Source of the DNA: Bacillota bacterium | GTDB taxonomy: Bacteria > Bacillota > UBA4882 > UBA8346 | Assembly (NCBI GenBank): GCA_028282485.1 | Contig: JANQHU010000402.1 | Location: forward strand, 1-9,500 | Length of the DNA stretch: 9,500 nt | Direction: 5' to 3' | Shown: one piece after another, positions 1 to 6,531 of the stretch | Layout: each line of letters opens with the position of its first letter | Numbering within the stretch: the first letter of the stretch is position 1 | Program-made: the position numbers and the translations under genes | Notes under the pieces: model-generated | Database searches by the model: none | Seen by the model: the letters and a program-made list of their open reading frames with translations, nothing else | What the model was told of the DNA's origin: nothing

Positions 1-356
1 ATAATGCCAAATGGCCAGAAAATGTTAATACCTTTGAAAAAGCCATTGCATCGGTTGATGTTGCTTATCATATGAATCATCGTCGAAATGGTAAAGAATT
101 ATTTAATATGCAAACCGGTAAAATAATTGAAGGTCAAATCGGTCATAATAGGTTTTATCCTTCTTCAGGTTCGGGGAATACGGCTATTTATGAATGTGGT
201 TCTTTTTATCCTTGTGATTTTGATTTAGGAATGGTTGAAGCTTTGGCCAAGCGCTTTAAACCAAGTGGGGCTTTATTTGTCAAAGTAATTCATGATGATC
301 AAAAACCATGTCGAAAAAAAGGTGGAGATACATGTACTTATAATATTAGTTGGTAA
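1..356 (+). CDS. 3' end of a truncated gene; C-terminal domain with a Cys-rich, V4R-like ending (unrecognised family)
   Basis: The reading frame is open from the window edge (codons in phase with base 3) to TAA at 354-356, so only the last 117 or so residues are visible. The first ATG in view, at 72, has no ribosome site before it and the frame continues upstream, so it is internal and not the start. The ending has a Y-P-C-D-F-D segment followed by a P-C-R-K-K-G-G-D-T-C-T-Y-N-I-S-W tail. A late Cys, a Gly and then Cys-x-aromatic before the C-terminus recalls V4R/heme-NO-binding-like small-molecule sensor domains, which often sit in signalling proteins. That likeness is from memory of the pattern, not a search. 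There is no signal peptide or membrane segment in the visible part. An intrinsic terminator follows 33 bases later, so the gene ends its transcript. Coding status is solid; the family assignment is weak. Confidence 0.75.
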   Translation, partial: NAKWPENVNTFEKAIASVDVAYHMNHRRNGKELFNMQTGKIIEGQIGHNRFYPSSGSGNTAIYECGSFYPCDFDLGMVEALAKRFKPSGALFVKVIHDDQKPCRKKGGDTCTYNISW

Positions 357-389
357 ATAATAATGTTTTATAATATAGTATAAATTTTT

Positions 390-428
390 AAACGGTTTTT
401 TATGAATTAACGTAAAAAACCGTTTTTT
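390..428 (+). terminator. Rho-independent terminator after the 5' partial gene
   Basis: A perfect 13-bp inverted repeat (390-402 pairs with 413-425) with a 10-nt loop runs into a six-T tract at 423-428. The core is ACGG/CCGT flanked by A/T pairs. Because the 5' arm lies in T/A-rich sequence it might work weakly in both directions, but both neighbours are plus-strand genes. It separates the partial gene from the acyl reductase operon. Confidence 0.85.
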
Positions 429-430
429 GC

Positions 431-481
431 TATTTCCTAACTGATCATAAGCAGGAAATATTTTTCTTAAAGAGAAATATT
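431..481. other. Two adjacent inverted repeats in the leader of the acyl-reductase operon
   Basis: An 8-bp perfect inverted repeat (TATTTCCT at 431-438, AGGAAATA at 453-460) encloses the palindrome TGATCA. It is directly followed by a second repeat, AATATTT (457-463) with AAATATT (475-481). These could be an operator, a second weak terminator (T5 follows at 461-465) or chance symmetry in AT-rich DNA. No convincing -35/-10 pair was found between here and the start at 519, although an AT-rich promoter is likely in this stretch. Confidence 0.3.
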
Positions 482-518
482 AAAATCAAATAAATATTAA
501 GCTTGGAGACTTGAAATA

Positions 519-3353
519 ATGATCAATGAACATGTATTAATTACCGGAGCGACTGGTTTTTTAGGAACCCAGCTGGTGCGCCGGATTTTAGCGGAAACGA
601 AGCAGAAGATTATTGTGCTGGTCAGAGGCGAAAAATTATCTGCGACTCAGAATCGGCTCAAAAATTCTTGGTGGGATTATCCCGAATTAATCCAGGCAAT
701 TGACTCCAGAATTCAAGTTATCCCAGGAGAAATAACTAAAATAAGGTTAGGCATGTCCGAAGTAAATTATCAAAAACTAGTGGAAAAGGTTGACTATATT
801 ATTCATGCAGCGGCTGAATTAGATTTAGCAGGAGATTATCACCGGATGGCGGAAGTAAATGTGGAAGGAACTCGGCGAGTTCTGGAGTTTGCTGGTGCAG
901 TGAAAGCGCGGCATGGTTTAAAAAGATTATCCTATATTTCAACTGCCTATGTGGCCGGAAAAAGACGGGGAGTCATTTGGGAGAATGAATTAACCAATGC
1001 TTTTGGCTTTAATAATAATTATGAATTAACTAAATATGAGGCCGAGAAGTTAGTGGCCACCCGCAAAAATGAATTGCCGATTTCTATTTTTCGTCCCGGA
1101 ATGATTATCGGTGATTCGCAAACAGGAAGGATTAAAAAATTTAATACCCTTTATTTTCCTTTACGCTTATATTTAACGGGAAAAATCAAATTTATGCCGG
1201 TGCGTCGAAAGATGAAGGTTAATCTGGTGCCGGTGGATTACGTAGCCGAAGCGATTTTTAAGTTAACGTTTTTGCCCAAAGCGGAGGGTCTGACCTTTCA
1301 TTTAACGCTACCACCAGAAAAACAACCAACGGTGAAAGAGTTATTGCTTTTCGTAAAAAATTGGGCGCAGCAGAATCTGCAAATAGATCTGCCGCGAGTC
1401 TGGTTATTTCCCTTACCAATTCTCTGGTTGAAATTCCTGAAAAGGCTTTTACCCCGAAATAGTTTGGGGGGTAAGTTACTAATGGTTGCTCCATATCTCT
1501 TGGAGCGGCGGTCTTATCGCTTAGATAACACCGAAAAATTTTTGGCCAAATACGCCGCTAATTGGCAAGATTTTTTACCACCGATATTATCCTATGCAAC
1601 TGATAAAAATTTTTTACACAGTTCGGAACGAACCGTTTTTGAACAAATTCTATTTCGCTTAGATCGTCAGAATCGCCCGGTAGTCTTTAGGGATTTAAAA
1701 AAAAATTCTTGGCCAGTAACTATTAAAGGGGAACAAATTAAGCAAGATATCCTAAAAGTGGCGGCGGCCCTACAAACTTTTCAAATACATCCGGGAGACC
1801 GAGTCGCTTTACTGGGGTTAAATAGTAGCAAATATTTTATGATGGATGTGGCTCTGGGTCTAATTGGTGCGGTTAGTGTCCCCCTTTATTATACTAGCCC
1901 GGTGGCGGAGATTGTGAATATTATCCATGATGCCAAAGCCCAGCTCTTACTAGTAGGAAAGAAGGAGTTATTGGTTGAATTAGTGGAGCAACTTCCCGAT
2001 CTGACCATCATTACTTTTTGTCAAAAAGGTTATTTGGAGGAATGGCCTGAAAAAGTAATTGAATGGAAAGAGTTAATGGAGATTGGGACGGAGGCCATTT
2101 TACAAGAAGAAAAAATTACTTTTTATAAACCAGCCACTATCAGATATACTTCCGGTTCTACCGGCGAGCCGAAAGGAGCGGTTTTTAACCAGGCCCAGCT
2201 ACGTTGGCTGGCGCAAATAATGGGAACCATAACCCCTTGGCAGCTCAGAAATCAAAAAATAATCTATTTATCGTACTTGCCCCTTAATCATGTGGCGGAA
2301 GGTATTTTAGCTAATTATGCCCTATATTATTTACCGGCTCCTTTAGAAGTTTATTTTTTGGAAGATTTTCATCAGTTAGCTAAAAAACTGCCCCAAGTGC
2401 GGCCGACGGTCTTTTTTTCCGTACCTCGATTTTACGAAAAGTTATGGGAAAAAGTAGAGCAGAGCTGGCTCGGGAAGATTTATTTAGGCTGTAAAAGCCG
2501 TTTCTGGCAAAAATTTTGGGGGAGAATTTTGCGGCAAGGGATTTTAAAGAAGGCGGGCCTGGATCGGTGCGGCTATCTTTTAGTGGGCTCGGCCCCTTCT
2601 AACCCCGACTTATTAACGAGTTTTCGGAAAATGGGAATTGAAGTGCATAATGCTTATGGTCTCACGGAAGCACCATTAATTACTATTAATAAAGCAGGAG
2701 CTAATTATTTGGAAACAGTGGGCCAGGAACTTCCGGAAACCAAAGTGAAAATAGCCACTGATGGGGAAGTTTTAGTTAAAGGACCTCAAGTAATGATTGG
2801 TTATTGGGGAGCAAAATCAGATTATGAACCCCGAGCGGCTAATCAGTGGTTACCTACCGGGGACCTGGGAGAATTTACCGCCGAGGGATTTTTAAAGATT
2901 ATCGGGCGCAAGAAAGAGATTATTATCAATGCTTACGGAAAAAATATTTATCCATTAAAAATTGAGTTTTTGCTTAAAAAAATAGCAGTAGTCAAAGAAG
3001 CTTTAGTAGTGGGGGAGGGTCGCCCCTTTGTAGCAGCTTTATTTTGGGTGGCTGATTGCCGTAATGAGAAGATTAATGAAGTTTTGGAGCGGGAAGTGCA
3101 AAGAGTAAATGAAGAGTTAGCTCCGGTAGAACAAATAAAAAAATGGGCGGTTTTATCTGGGGAGCTTTCCATTGCTAATGGGGAGCTAACTGCTAATTTA
3201 AAAATAAAACGCGGGGCTGTCTTAACGAAATATCAAGCTATTGTTGCGGCGCTCTACGGAAATCTTTGCTCCGTCAATCAGGCAGACGAGGCCCAAAAGT
3301 TGGGCTATCAATTTAATGTAAATGGGGAGGAAGAAGTTAGTAGCTTTGAGTAG
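519..3353 (+). CDS. Fused acyl reductase-like SDR / long-chain acyl-CoA synthetase-like (AMP-forming) protein
   Basis: A 944-aa two-domain enzyme. Residues about 1-350 form an extended SDR of the male-sterility/thioester-reductase type: TGATGFLG at 9-16 for NAD(P) binding, YISTAYV at 139-145, and the catalytic pair Y168-x3-K172. Residues about 370-925 form an AMP-forming ligase close to the FAA1-type long-chain acyl-CoA synthetases: P-loop TSGSTGEPKG at 544-553, YGLTE at 713-717, TGD at 780-782, hinge region GRKKE at 796-800, and a C-terminal GELTANLKIKR segment holding the candidate catalytic Lys. The expected chemistry is ATP-dependent fatty-acid activation plus NAD(P)H reduction of the acyl group to aldehyde or alcohol; the substrate is inferred. 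No phosphopantetheine carrier domain is seen, and the domain order is the reverse of carboxylic acid reductase. No membrane segment is obvious. The ATG at 519 is set by GGAGA at 505-509. It is first in an overlapping three-gene operon. An OleC/OleD-like olefin role is an alternative, less favoured because the ligase half looks FAA1-like. Confidence 0.9.
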   Translation: MINEHVLITGATGFLGTQLVRRILAETKQKIIVLVRGEKLSATQNRLKNSWWDYPELIQAIDSRIQVIPGEITKIRLGMSEVNYQKLVEKVDYIIHAAAELDLAGDYHRMAEVNVEGTRRVLEFAGAVKARHGLKRLSYISTAYVAGKRRGVIWENELTNAFGFNNNYELTKYEAEKLVATRKNELPISIFRPGMIIGDSQTGRIKKFNTLYFPLRLYLTGKIKFMPVRRKMKVNLVPVDYVAEAIFKLTFLPKAEGLTFHLTLPPEKQPTVKELLLFVKNWAQQNLQIDLPRVWLFPLPILWLKFLKRLLPRNSLGGKLLMVAPYLLERRSYRLDNTEKFLAKYAANWQDFLPPILSYATDKNFLHSSERTVFEQILFRLDRQNRPVVFRDLKKNSWPVTIKGEQIKQDILKVAAALQTFQIHPGDRVALLGLNSSKYFMMDVALGLIGAVSVPLYYTSPVAEIVNIIHDAKAQLLLVGKKELLVELVEQLPDLTIITFCQKGYLEEWPEKVIEWKELMEIGTEAILQEEKITFYKPATIRYTSGSTGEPKGAVFNQAQLRWLAQIMGTITPWQLRNQKIIYLSYLPLNHVAEGILANYALYYLPAPLEVYFLEDFHQLAKKLPQVRPTVFFSVPRFYEKLWEKVEQSWLGKIYLGCKSRFWQKFWGRILRQGILKKAGLDRCGYLLVGSAPSNPDLLTSFRKMGIEVHNAYGLTEAPLITINKAGANYLETVGQELPETKVKIATDGEVLVKGPQVMIGYWGAKSDYEPRAANQWLPTGDLGEFTAEGFLKIIGRKKEIIINAYGKNIYPLKIEFLLKKIAVVKEALVVGEGRPFVAALFWVADCRNEKINEVLEREVQRVNEELAPVEQIKKWAVLSGELSIANGELTANLKIKRGAVLTKYQAIVAALYGNLCSVNQADEAQKLGYQFNVNGEEEVSSFE

Positions 3354-3906
3354 CAAAAAATGGTGGCTGTTATTATTTTTTAAATGGTGGAAACCGTTAA
3401 TTTTGGCAGAAATCTTTTTAATGACGGCAAAAACTTTGCAATATCCCTTGCCAAAACTAGCCATATTTAATTATAATAAATTATTAGCAACTTATGGCCA
3501 GTATACTACGGCTGCCCTAAATAGTTTATTAACCCAGCAGCGAGATTTGGGACCGCTCAAAAAAGAATTATTTACTAAATCGGAAAATTTAACCAAAAAA
3601 ATTAAAACTCTATTTCGAATTAAAACTGCCGAGGAAGTCTGCTTTTTTTTAGAAAATTTTTATCAAGTACTGGGAATTGAGTTGACTGTTAATCTTTCTC
3701 AGCAACAATTTGTTGTAAAAAATTGTTATTTTAGTCGGTATTATCGGAGTGAAATCTGCCAAGTGCTCAGCGCTCTCGATTCTGGTTTAGTAGCCGGTCT
3801 CACCAACGGAGCTTCCCTGACTTTTTTGAGCCGTCTGACGGAAGGTGCCACTTGTTGCTTTGCTGATTTAAGAAAATTTGAGGGGAAGGAGAGGGGTATT
3901 GAATGA
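3322..3906 (+). CDS. Small Cys-containing protein of unknown function in the acyl-reductase operon
   Basis: It is 194 aa from the ATG at 3322, or 187 aa if the TTG at 3346 is used, which the ribosome site favours; either way it overlaps the upstream gene. The N-terminus is basic and Trp-rich (KKWW and FFKWWKPL within the first 25 residues), suggesting interfacial membrane contact; no signal peptide is clear. The C-terminal half (about 95-185, numbered from 3322) has C135-x10-C146, D153, a GL at 159-160, and G175-A-T-C178-C179-F. That spacing (Cys, Cys, Asp-x-Gly, then Gly-x2-Cys-x-Phe near the end) recalls V4R-like and aminothiazoline-carboxylate hydrolase-like small-molecule folds, a tentative pattern match only. 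The gene ends in an ATGA overlap with the flavoprotein gene, so the two are almost certainly made together. It may be a substrate-binding or electron-transfer partner; no function can be assigned. Confidence 0.8.
   Translation: MGRKKLVALSSKKWWLLLFFKWWKPLILAEIFLMTAKTLQYPLPKLAIFNYNKLLATYGQYTTAALNSLLTQQRDLGPLKKELFTKSENLTKKIKTLFRIKTAEEVCFFLENFYQVLGIELTVNLSQQQFVVKNCYFSRYYRSEICQVLSALDSGLVAGLTNGASLTFLSRLTEGATCCFADLRKFEGKERGIE
3324..3333 (+). promoter_or_regulatory. Strong ribosome binding site inside the end of the fusion gene; points to a TTG start at 3346
   Basis: GGGGAGGAAG lies just after the ATG at 3322 and 12 bases before an in-frame TTG at 3346-3348, itself three bases ahead of the upstream stop codon at 3351-3353. 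The ATG at 3322 has no Shine-Dalgarno sequence before it. The arrangement suggests that the small downstream gene starts at the TTG by translational coupling. Confidence 0.5.
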
Positions 3907-5195
3907 AAAAAGCAATTATTATTGGTAGTGGTGCCGGTGGCAGTATGATGGCCCAAGAGTTGCAAGGGGATTTTGCTGTAACTATTTTAGAGAGGGGTAA
4001 AGATTTTCAAGCCTTTCCTTATCCCATAAATTTTTTTGAACCATTTCGCAAAGCAGGGCTGCTTTTTGATCCGCGACTTTTATCCCAAATATACCCTTCG
4101 TTTCAAACCACTAAGCCCAAAGACGGACCCATCATTGTGAGCGGCAATACCGTGGGAGGCACGCTCCCTTTTGCTACCGGAAATGCGGTACGGGCTGATG
4201 AAGGCTTGCGGAAAATTGGCATTGATTTACAGGCTGAGTATGAGAGCCTTGCTCAGGAAATTCCTCTTAATCTGGTTCCGCTTAAGCATTGGCGCTCCGC
4301 TACCAAAGATTTATATGTTAAATGTGAAGAGTTGGGTTTAGCGGTCGAAAAAATACCAAAGTTTGGAAATTTTGAAAGTTGTCGTAATTGTGGGCTGTGT
4401 ATTTTGGGTTGTAAGGATCAGAACAAATGGGATAATTTACAAATTATTCGGAACGTGGTAGAACAAGGAGCAGAATTACATCCTAATACTAAGGCTCTGA
4501 GTCTGGTTATTGAAGATAATCAGGTACAGGGAGTAGTGGTCAAACAAGGATGGCGTAAGAGGTTTTTGCCAGCTGATCTGGTAGTTTTAGCTGCAGGCGG
4601 CTTAGAAACACCCAAAATTTTGGCCAATTCCGGTTTGGAATGCCAGGCATCATTATTTGTGGATCCGGTACTTTGTGTGATGGGTATTTGGAAAAATGCA
4701 TGGCAAAATTTAGAAGTACCCATGGCTTTTGCCCATTGGCAAGAGGGCTATTTTATCGCTCCTTATTTTGATTATTTGAGCTATTTTTTTGATCCAAAAT
4801 GGCGTCAATATCCTCCCCAGGATATTTTTAGTCTAATGATTAAATTAGCGGATGCACCAGAAGGAAGTATTGAAGGAAAGCGGGTTTGCAAACCCTTAAC
4901 TATTACTGATAAAGAAAAATTGCGCAAGGGAGTCGAGCTGTGTAAAGAAATTTTAACCGCTCTCGGCATTAATAAAAAAAGAATTTTTTTGGGAACCCTT
5001 AATGCAGGTCATCCCGGTGGCAGTCTGCCTTTTACTGCTCAGGAAGCAGAAACGCTGCAACATGCTAGTTTACCCCACAATCTTTATATTGCTGATGCTA
5101 CGGTGATTCCCGGTCCTTTTGGCAAACCACCGATTTTAACCGTTATGGCGATTGCCAAAAAAGTAGCCGCCAGAATTAAAGAAGTATTTGGATAA
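3903..5195 (+). CDS. GMC-family FAD oxidoreductase with a four-Cys iron-sulfur-like motif
   Basis: A 430-aa flavoprotein, short for GMC oxidoreductases (usually about 500-560). The N-terminus has the FAD Rossmann motif G8-S-G10-A-G-G13 with E30 in ILERG for the ribose, and a GGT motif at 85-87. The C-terminus has the GMC signature: a His (H370) in AGHPGG, then IADA (396-399) and a KPP-ILTVMAIAKKVA segment. Between them is C160-x2-C163-x2-C166-x3-C170, the spacing of a [4Fe-4S] ferredoxin-type site and similar to the Cys cluster of long-chain alcohol oxidase-like GMC proteins. Known family members oxidise alcohols or related groups. In an organism that may be anaerobic, the Cys cluster would let electrons leave by a route other than oxygen (inference). 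ATG 3903 overlaps the preceding stop (ATGA) with GGAGAGGGG at 3888-3896 as ribosome site. It is last in the operon; no clear hairpin terminator follows before the tRNA promoter. Confidence 0.88.
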   Translation: MKKAIIIGSGAGGSMMAQELQGDFAVTILERGKDFQAFPYPINFFEPFRKAGLLFDPRLLSQIYPSFQTTKPKDGPIIVSGNTVGGTLPFATGNAVRADEGLRKIGIDLQAEYESLAQEIPLNLVPLKHWRSATKDLYVKCEELGLAVEKIPKFGNFESCRNCGLCILGCKDQNKWDNLQIIRNVVEQGAELHPNTKALSLVIEDNQVQGVVVKQGWRKRFLPADLVVLAAGGLETPKILANSGLECQASLFVDPVLCVMGIWKNAWQNLEVPMAFAHWQEGYFIAPYFDYLSYFFDPKWRQYPPQDIFSLMIKLADAPEGSIEGKRVCKPLTITDKEKLRKGVELCKEILTALGINKKRIFLGTLNAGHPGGSLPFTAQEAETLQHASLPHNLYIADATVIPGPFGKPPILTVMAIAKKVAARIKEVFG

Positions 5196-5234
5196 AGAGG
5201 AAGTATTTTTACCGCTAAAACAAGTTTTTTTTGC

Positions 5235-5263
5235 TTGACATCCGGGAATGCTTGTGTTAAAAT
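5235..5263 (+). promoter_or_regulatory. Sigma-A/sigma-70-type promoter for tRNA-Val
   Basis: TTGACA at 5235-5240 (perfect -35), a 17-bp spacer, and TAAAAT at 5258-5263 (-10, one mismatch). Initiation near 5270 would place the tRNA 5' end about 12 bases downstream, as expected for a short leader removed by RNase P. This is the best promoter in the window. Confidence 0.85.
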
Positions 5264-5281
5264 TTTATTTGCGTAAATGAC

Positions 5282-5358
5282 GGGGGAGTAGCTCAGATGG
5301 TTAGAGCGCTACGTTGACATCGTAGAGGCCAGCGGTTCGATTCCGTTCTTCCCCACCA
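5282..5358 (+). tRNA. tRNA-Val (anticodon GAC)
   Basis: A 77-nt cloverleaf with encoded 3' CCA (5356-5358). The acceptor stem is GGGGGAG (5282-5288) paired with CTTCCCC (5348-5354), with one G-U pair and discriminator A5355. The D arm is GCTC/GAGC, the anticodon stem CTACG/CGTAG encloses loop TTGACAT with anticodon GAC, the variable loop has five bases, and the T arm is AGCGG-TTCGATT-CCGTT. All stems close. GAC reads the valine codons GUC and GUU. It stands alone with its own promoter and terminator, although read-through from the upstream operon is possible. Confidence 0.97.
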
Positions 5359-5408
5359 TTTAAAAAAACTTTATTCTTAAAGAAAGATAAGCTTAATTAA
5401 GTTTTGAT

Positions 5409-5437
5409 GACGGTAGACAATTAGGATACCGTTTTTT
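5409..5437 (+). terminator. Probable intrinsic terminator of the tRNA-Val unit
   Basis: ACGGTA (5410-5415) pairs with TACCGT (5427-5432), extendable by one G-U pair, around an 11-nt loop and followed by a T run to 5437. The stem is short but the T-tract and position, 50 bases after the tRNA, support the call. Confidence 0.65.
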
Positions 5438-5523
5438 GCTGTGCATAAAAAGAATTATAACACAGATACTATTATATATAAAATGAAGCTAAATAAGTTT
5501 ACTTTAGTTTGAATAATTATGAA

Positions 5524-5553
5524 TTGTTTGTTTGGTGGAATTTAGGGTATACT
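5524..5553 (+). promoter_or_regulatory. Likely promoter of the ytxC-like gene
   Basis: TATACT at 5548-5553 is a good -10 hexamer. TTGTTT at 5524-5529, 18 bp upstream, is a moderate -35. Transcription would begin near 5560, just before the AAGGGGG ribosome site and ATG 5577. This also rules out the in-frame TTG at 5532, which would lie inside the promoter and need a ribosome site upstream of the transcript. Confidence 0.6.
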
Positions 5554-5576
5554 ATTTTAGGGAAAGGGGGATTAAA

Positions 5577-6476
5577 ATGGCAGAGTTTACTATTAGTACT
5601 TTTTCCTATCAACCGGAGATTCGTCATAATTTAATGGAAGGGATTCATTGTTTACAGAAACAAGGAATCAATGTGGAGTTGAGTGAGAAGACCAAAGGGA
5701 AATTTTTGTTTCTGACCTGTCTATTGGTTAATAAAAACTATGATCAGTATCAAGAACAGGAAAGAGTCTTACGTTATCAAATGGCCACCAAGTTAGCTGA
5801 TTTAGTGCTAACGAGAATTACTTATCATACTTTAAAGCGTATTTTAAAATCTAAATATCAACATTTAACGGAAATTGACAACAAAAGAATTTTACAGAAA
5901 GCCGATAATTATTTAAAAACCCTTAACCGAGACGAAATCCTAGATCGTAATCGGGGTCGGCAAAAGGAATTGATAGAAATTATTTATGCCTATTTAACCC
6001 ATCATGATTTATTTTGTTTAGAAGGATTTTTTCGATTTCGCTTGAAAGATTATTTTCAAGATTTAGAAGAATCAGTAGATACCGCAGTTGATAGTTATAT
6101 AGTGGAGCAGGATTACCATGAATTTATTAAACTACTGCGCTATTTTTTAGACCTACAGGAACCCCGGATGGAGGAAGTTCATGTAATTGTTAAAGAAAAC
6201 TGTGATTTTTTGATCCTCGATGAAGAGAAAAAAATTTTAACTCGTGAAAATTTGCAAAGATTAATGTTTGGTTTAAGTCACGATTTGGGTTATGATGACT
6301 TACTGCTGAGTGCTTTAATTACCATTGCCCCCAAACGGGTAATTCTCCATGCTTTCGCCAAGCCCGAATTAGTAGACACGATTATTAATGTTTTTCAGGA
6401 AAGAATTGTTTTTTGCCATGGGTGTTGTCTTTGTCTTGGTAATTATCAACCCTCTGAAAATAAGTTTTTACACTAG
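5577..6476 (+). CDS. ytxC: YtxC-family protein (putative sporulation-associated, function unknown)
   Basis: A 299-aa cytoplasmic-looking protein, close to the roughly 280 aa of Bacillus subtilis YtxC. The frame is open further upstream to a TTG at 5532, but ATG 5577 is chosen because AAGGGGG lies six bases before it and a -10 box lies between the two candidates. The family core is visible as E149-GFFRFRLKDY-159, then a VDSYIVEQDYHEFIKLLRYFLDLQ stretch and a VHVIV segment, matching my memory of YtxC proteins. The protein is rich in charged helices with no signal peptide or membrane span. Near the C-terminus it has C280-H-G-C283-C284-L-C286, a possible metal or disulfide site. YtxC is named as a sporulation protein but its biochemical role is not established. 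The gene is monocistronic, and its terminator starts inside the last codons. Family assignment is from recalled motifs. Confidence 0.85.
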   Translation: MAEFTISTFSYQPEIRHNLMEGIHCLQKQGINVELSEKTKGKFLFLTCLLVNKNYDQYQEQERVLRYQMATKLADLVLTRITYHTLKRILKSKYQHLTEIDNKRILQKADNYLKTLNRDEILDRNRGRQKELIEIIYAYLTHHDLFCLEGFFRFRLKDYFQDLEESVDTAVDSYIVEQDYHEFIKLLRYFLDLQEPRMEEVHVIVKENCDFLILDEEKKILTRENLQRLMFGLSHDLGYDDLLLSALITIAPKRVILHAFAKPELVDTIINVFQERIVFCHGCCLCLGNYQPSENKFLH

Positions 6477-6493
6477 GTTTCAGAGGGTTTTTT
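6448..6493 (+). terminator. Rho-independent terminator overlapping the 3' end of ytxC
   Basis: A 12-bp perfect stem (AACCCTCTGAAA 6448-6459 with TTTCAGAGGGTT 6478-6489), an 18-nt loop and T6 at 6488-6493. The 5' arm and most of the loop are coding sequence; the stop codon TAG at 6474-6476 lies in the loop. On the minus strand the exit side (GATAATT) lacks a T run, so it is a poor terminator for the convergent envelope operon. Confidence 0.9.
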
Positions 6494-6531
6494 AAAACTC
6501 GAATATTTACTTTATTTAACGAAGATAATTT

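Noticed and set aside
1258..1494. Minus-strand open frame of 78 codons inside the fusion gene
   Set aside because: Lies within the strongly supported SDR coding region, has no ribosome site and no recognisable protein features.
2948..3464. Two minus-strand open frames across the end of the fusion gene and the next gene
   Set aside because: Antisense to well-supported coding sequence with conserved ligase motifs; low-complexity translations and no start signals.
3741..3965. Minus-strand frame opposite the small protein/GMC junction
   Set aside because: Antisense to the ATGA-coupled junction; the plus-strand frames explain the sequence.
4520..4723. Minus-strand frame inside the GMC gene
   Set aside because: Shadow of the flavoprotein frame, without a ribosome site.
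519..5195. OleC/OleD-type olefin biosynthesis operon
   Set aside because: The ligase half carries FAA1-like features, no thiolase (OleA) or hydrolase (OleB) gene is present, and a GMC flavoprotein is not part of that pathway; kept only as an alternative.
5221..5237. T-tract with CAAG/CTTG flanks after the GMC gene, considered as an operon terminator
   Set aside because: Only a 4-bp stem with the T run in the loop; it does not have terminator geometry and overlaps the tRNA promoter.
5359..5408. Possible AAAACTT/AAGTTTT stem just after the tRNA
   Set aside because: Loop is long, stem has little GC and the following T run is short; the hairpin at 5410-5432 is a better terminator.
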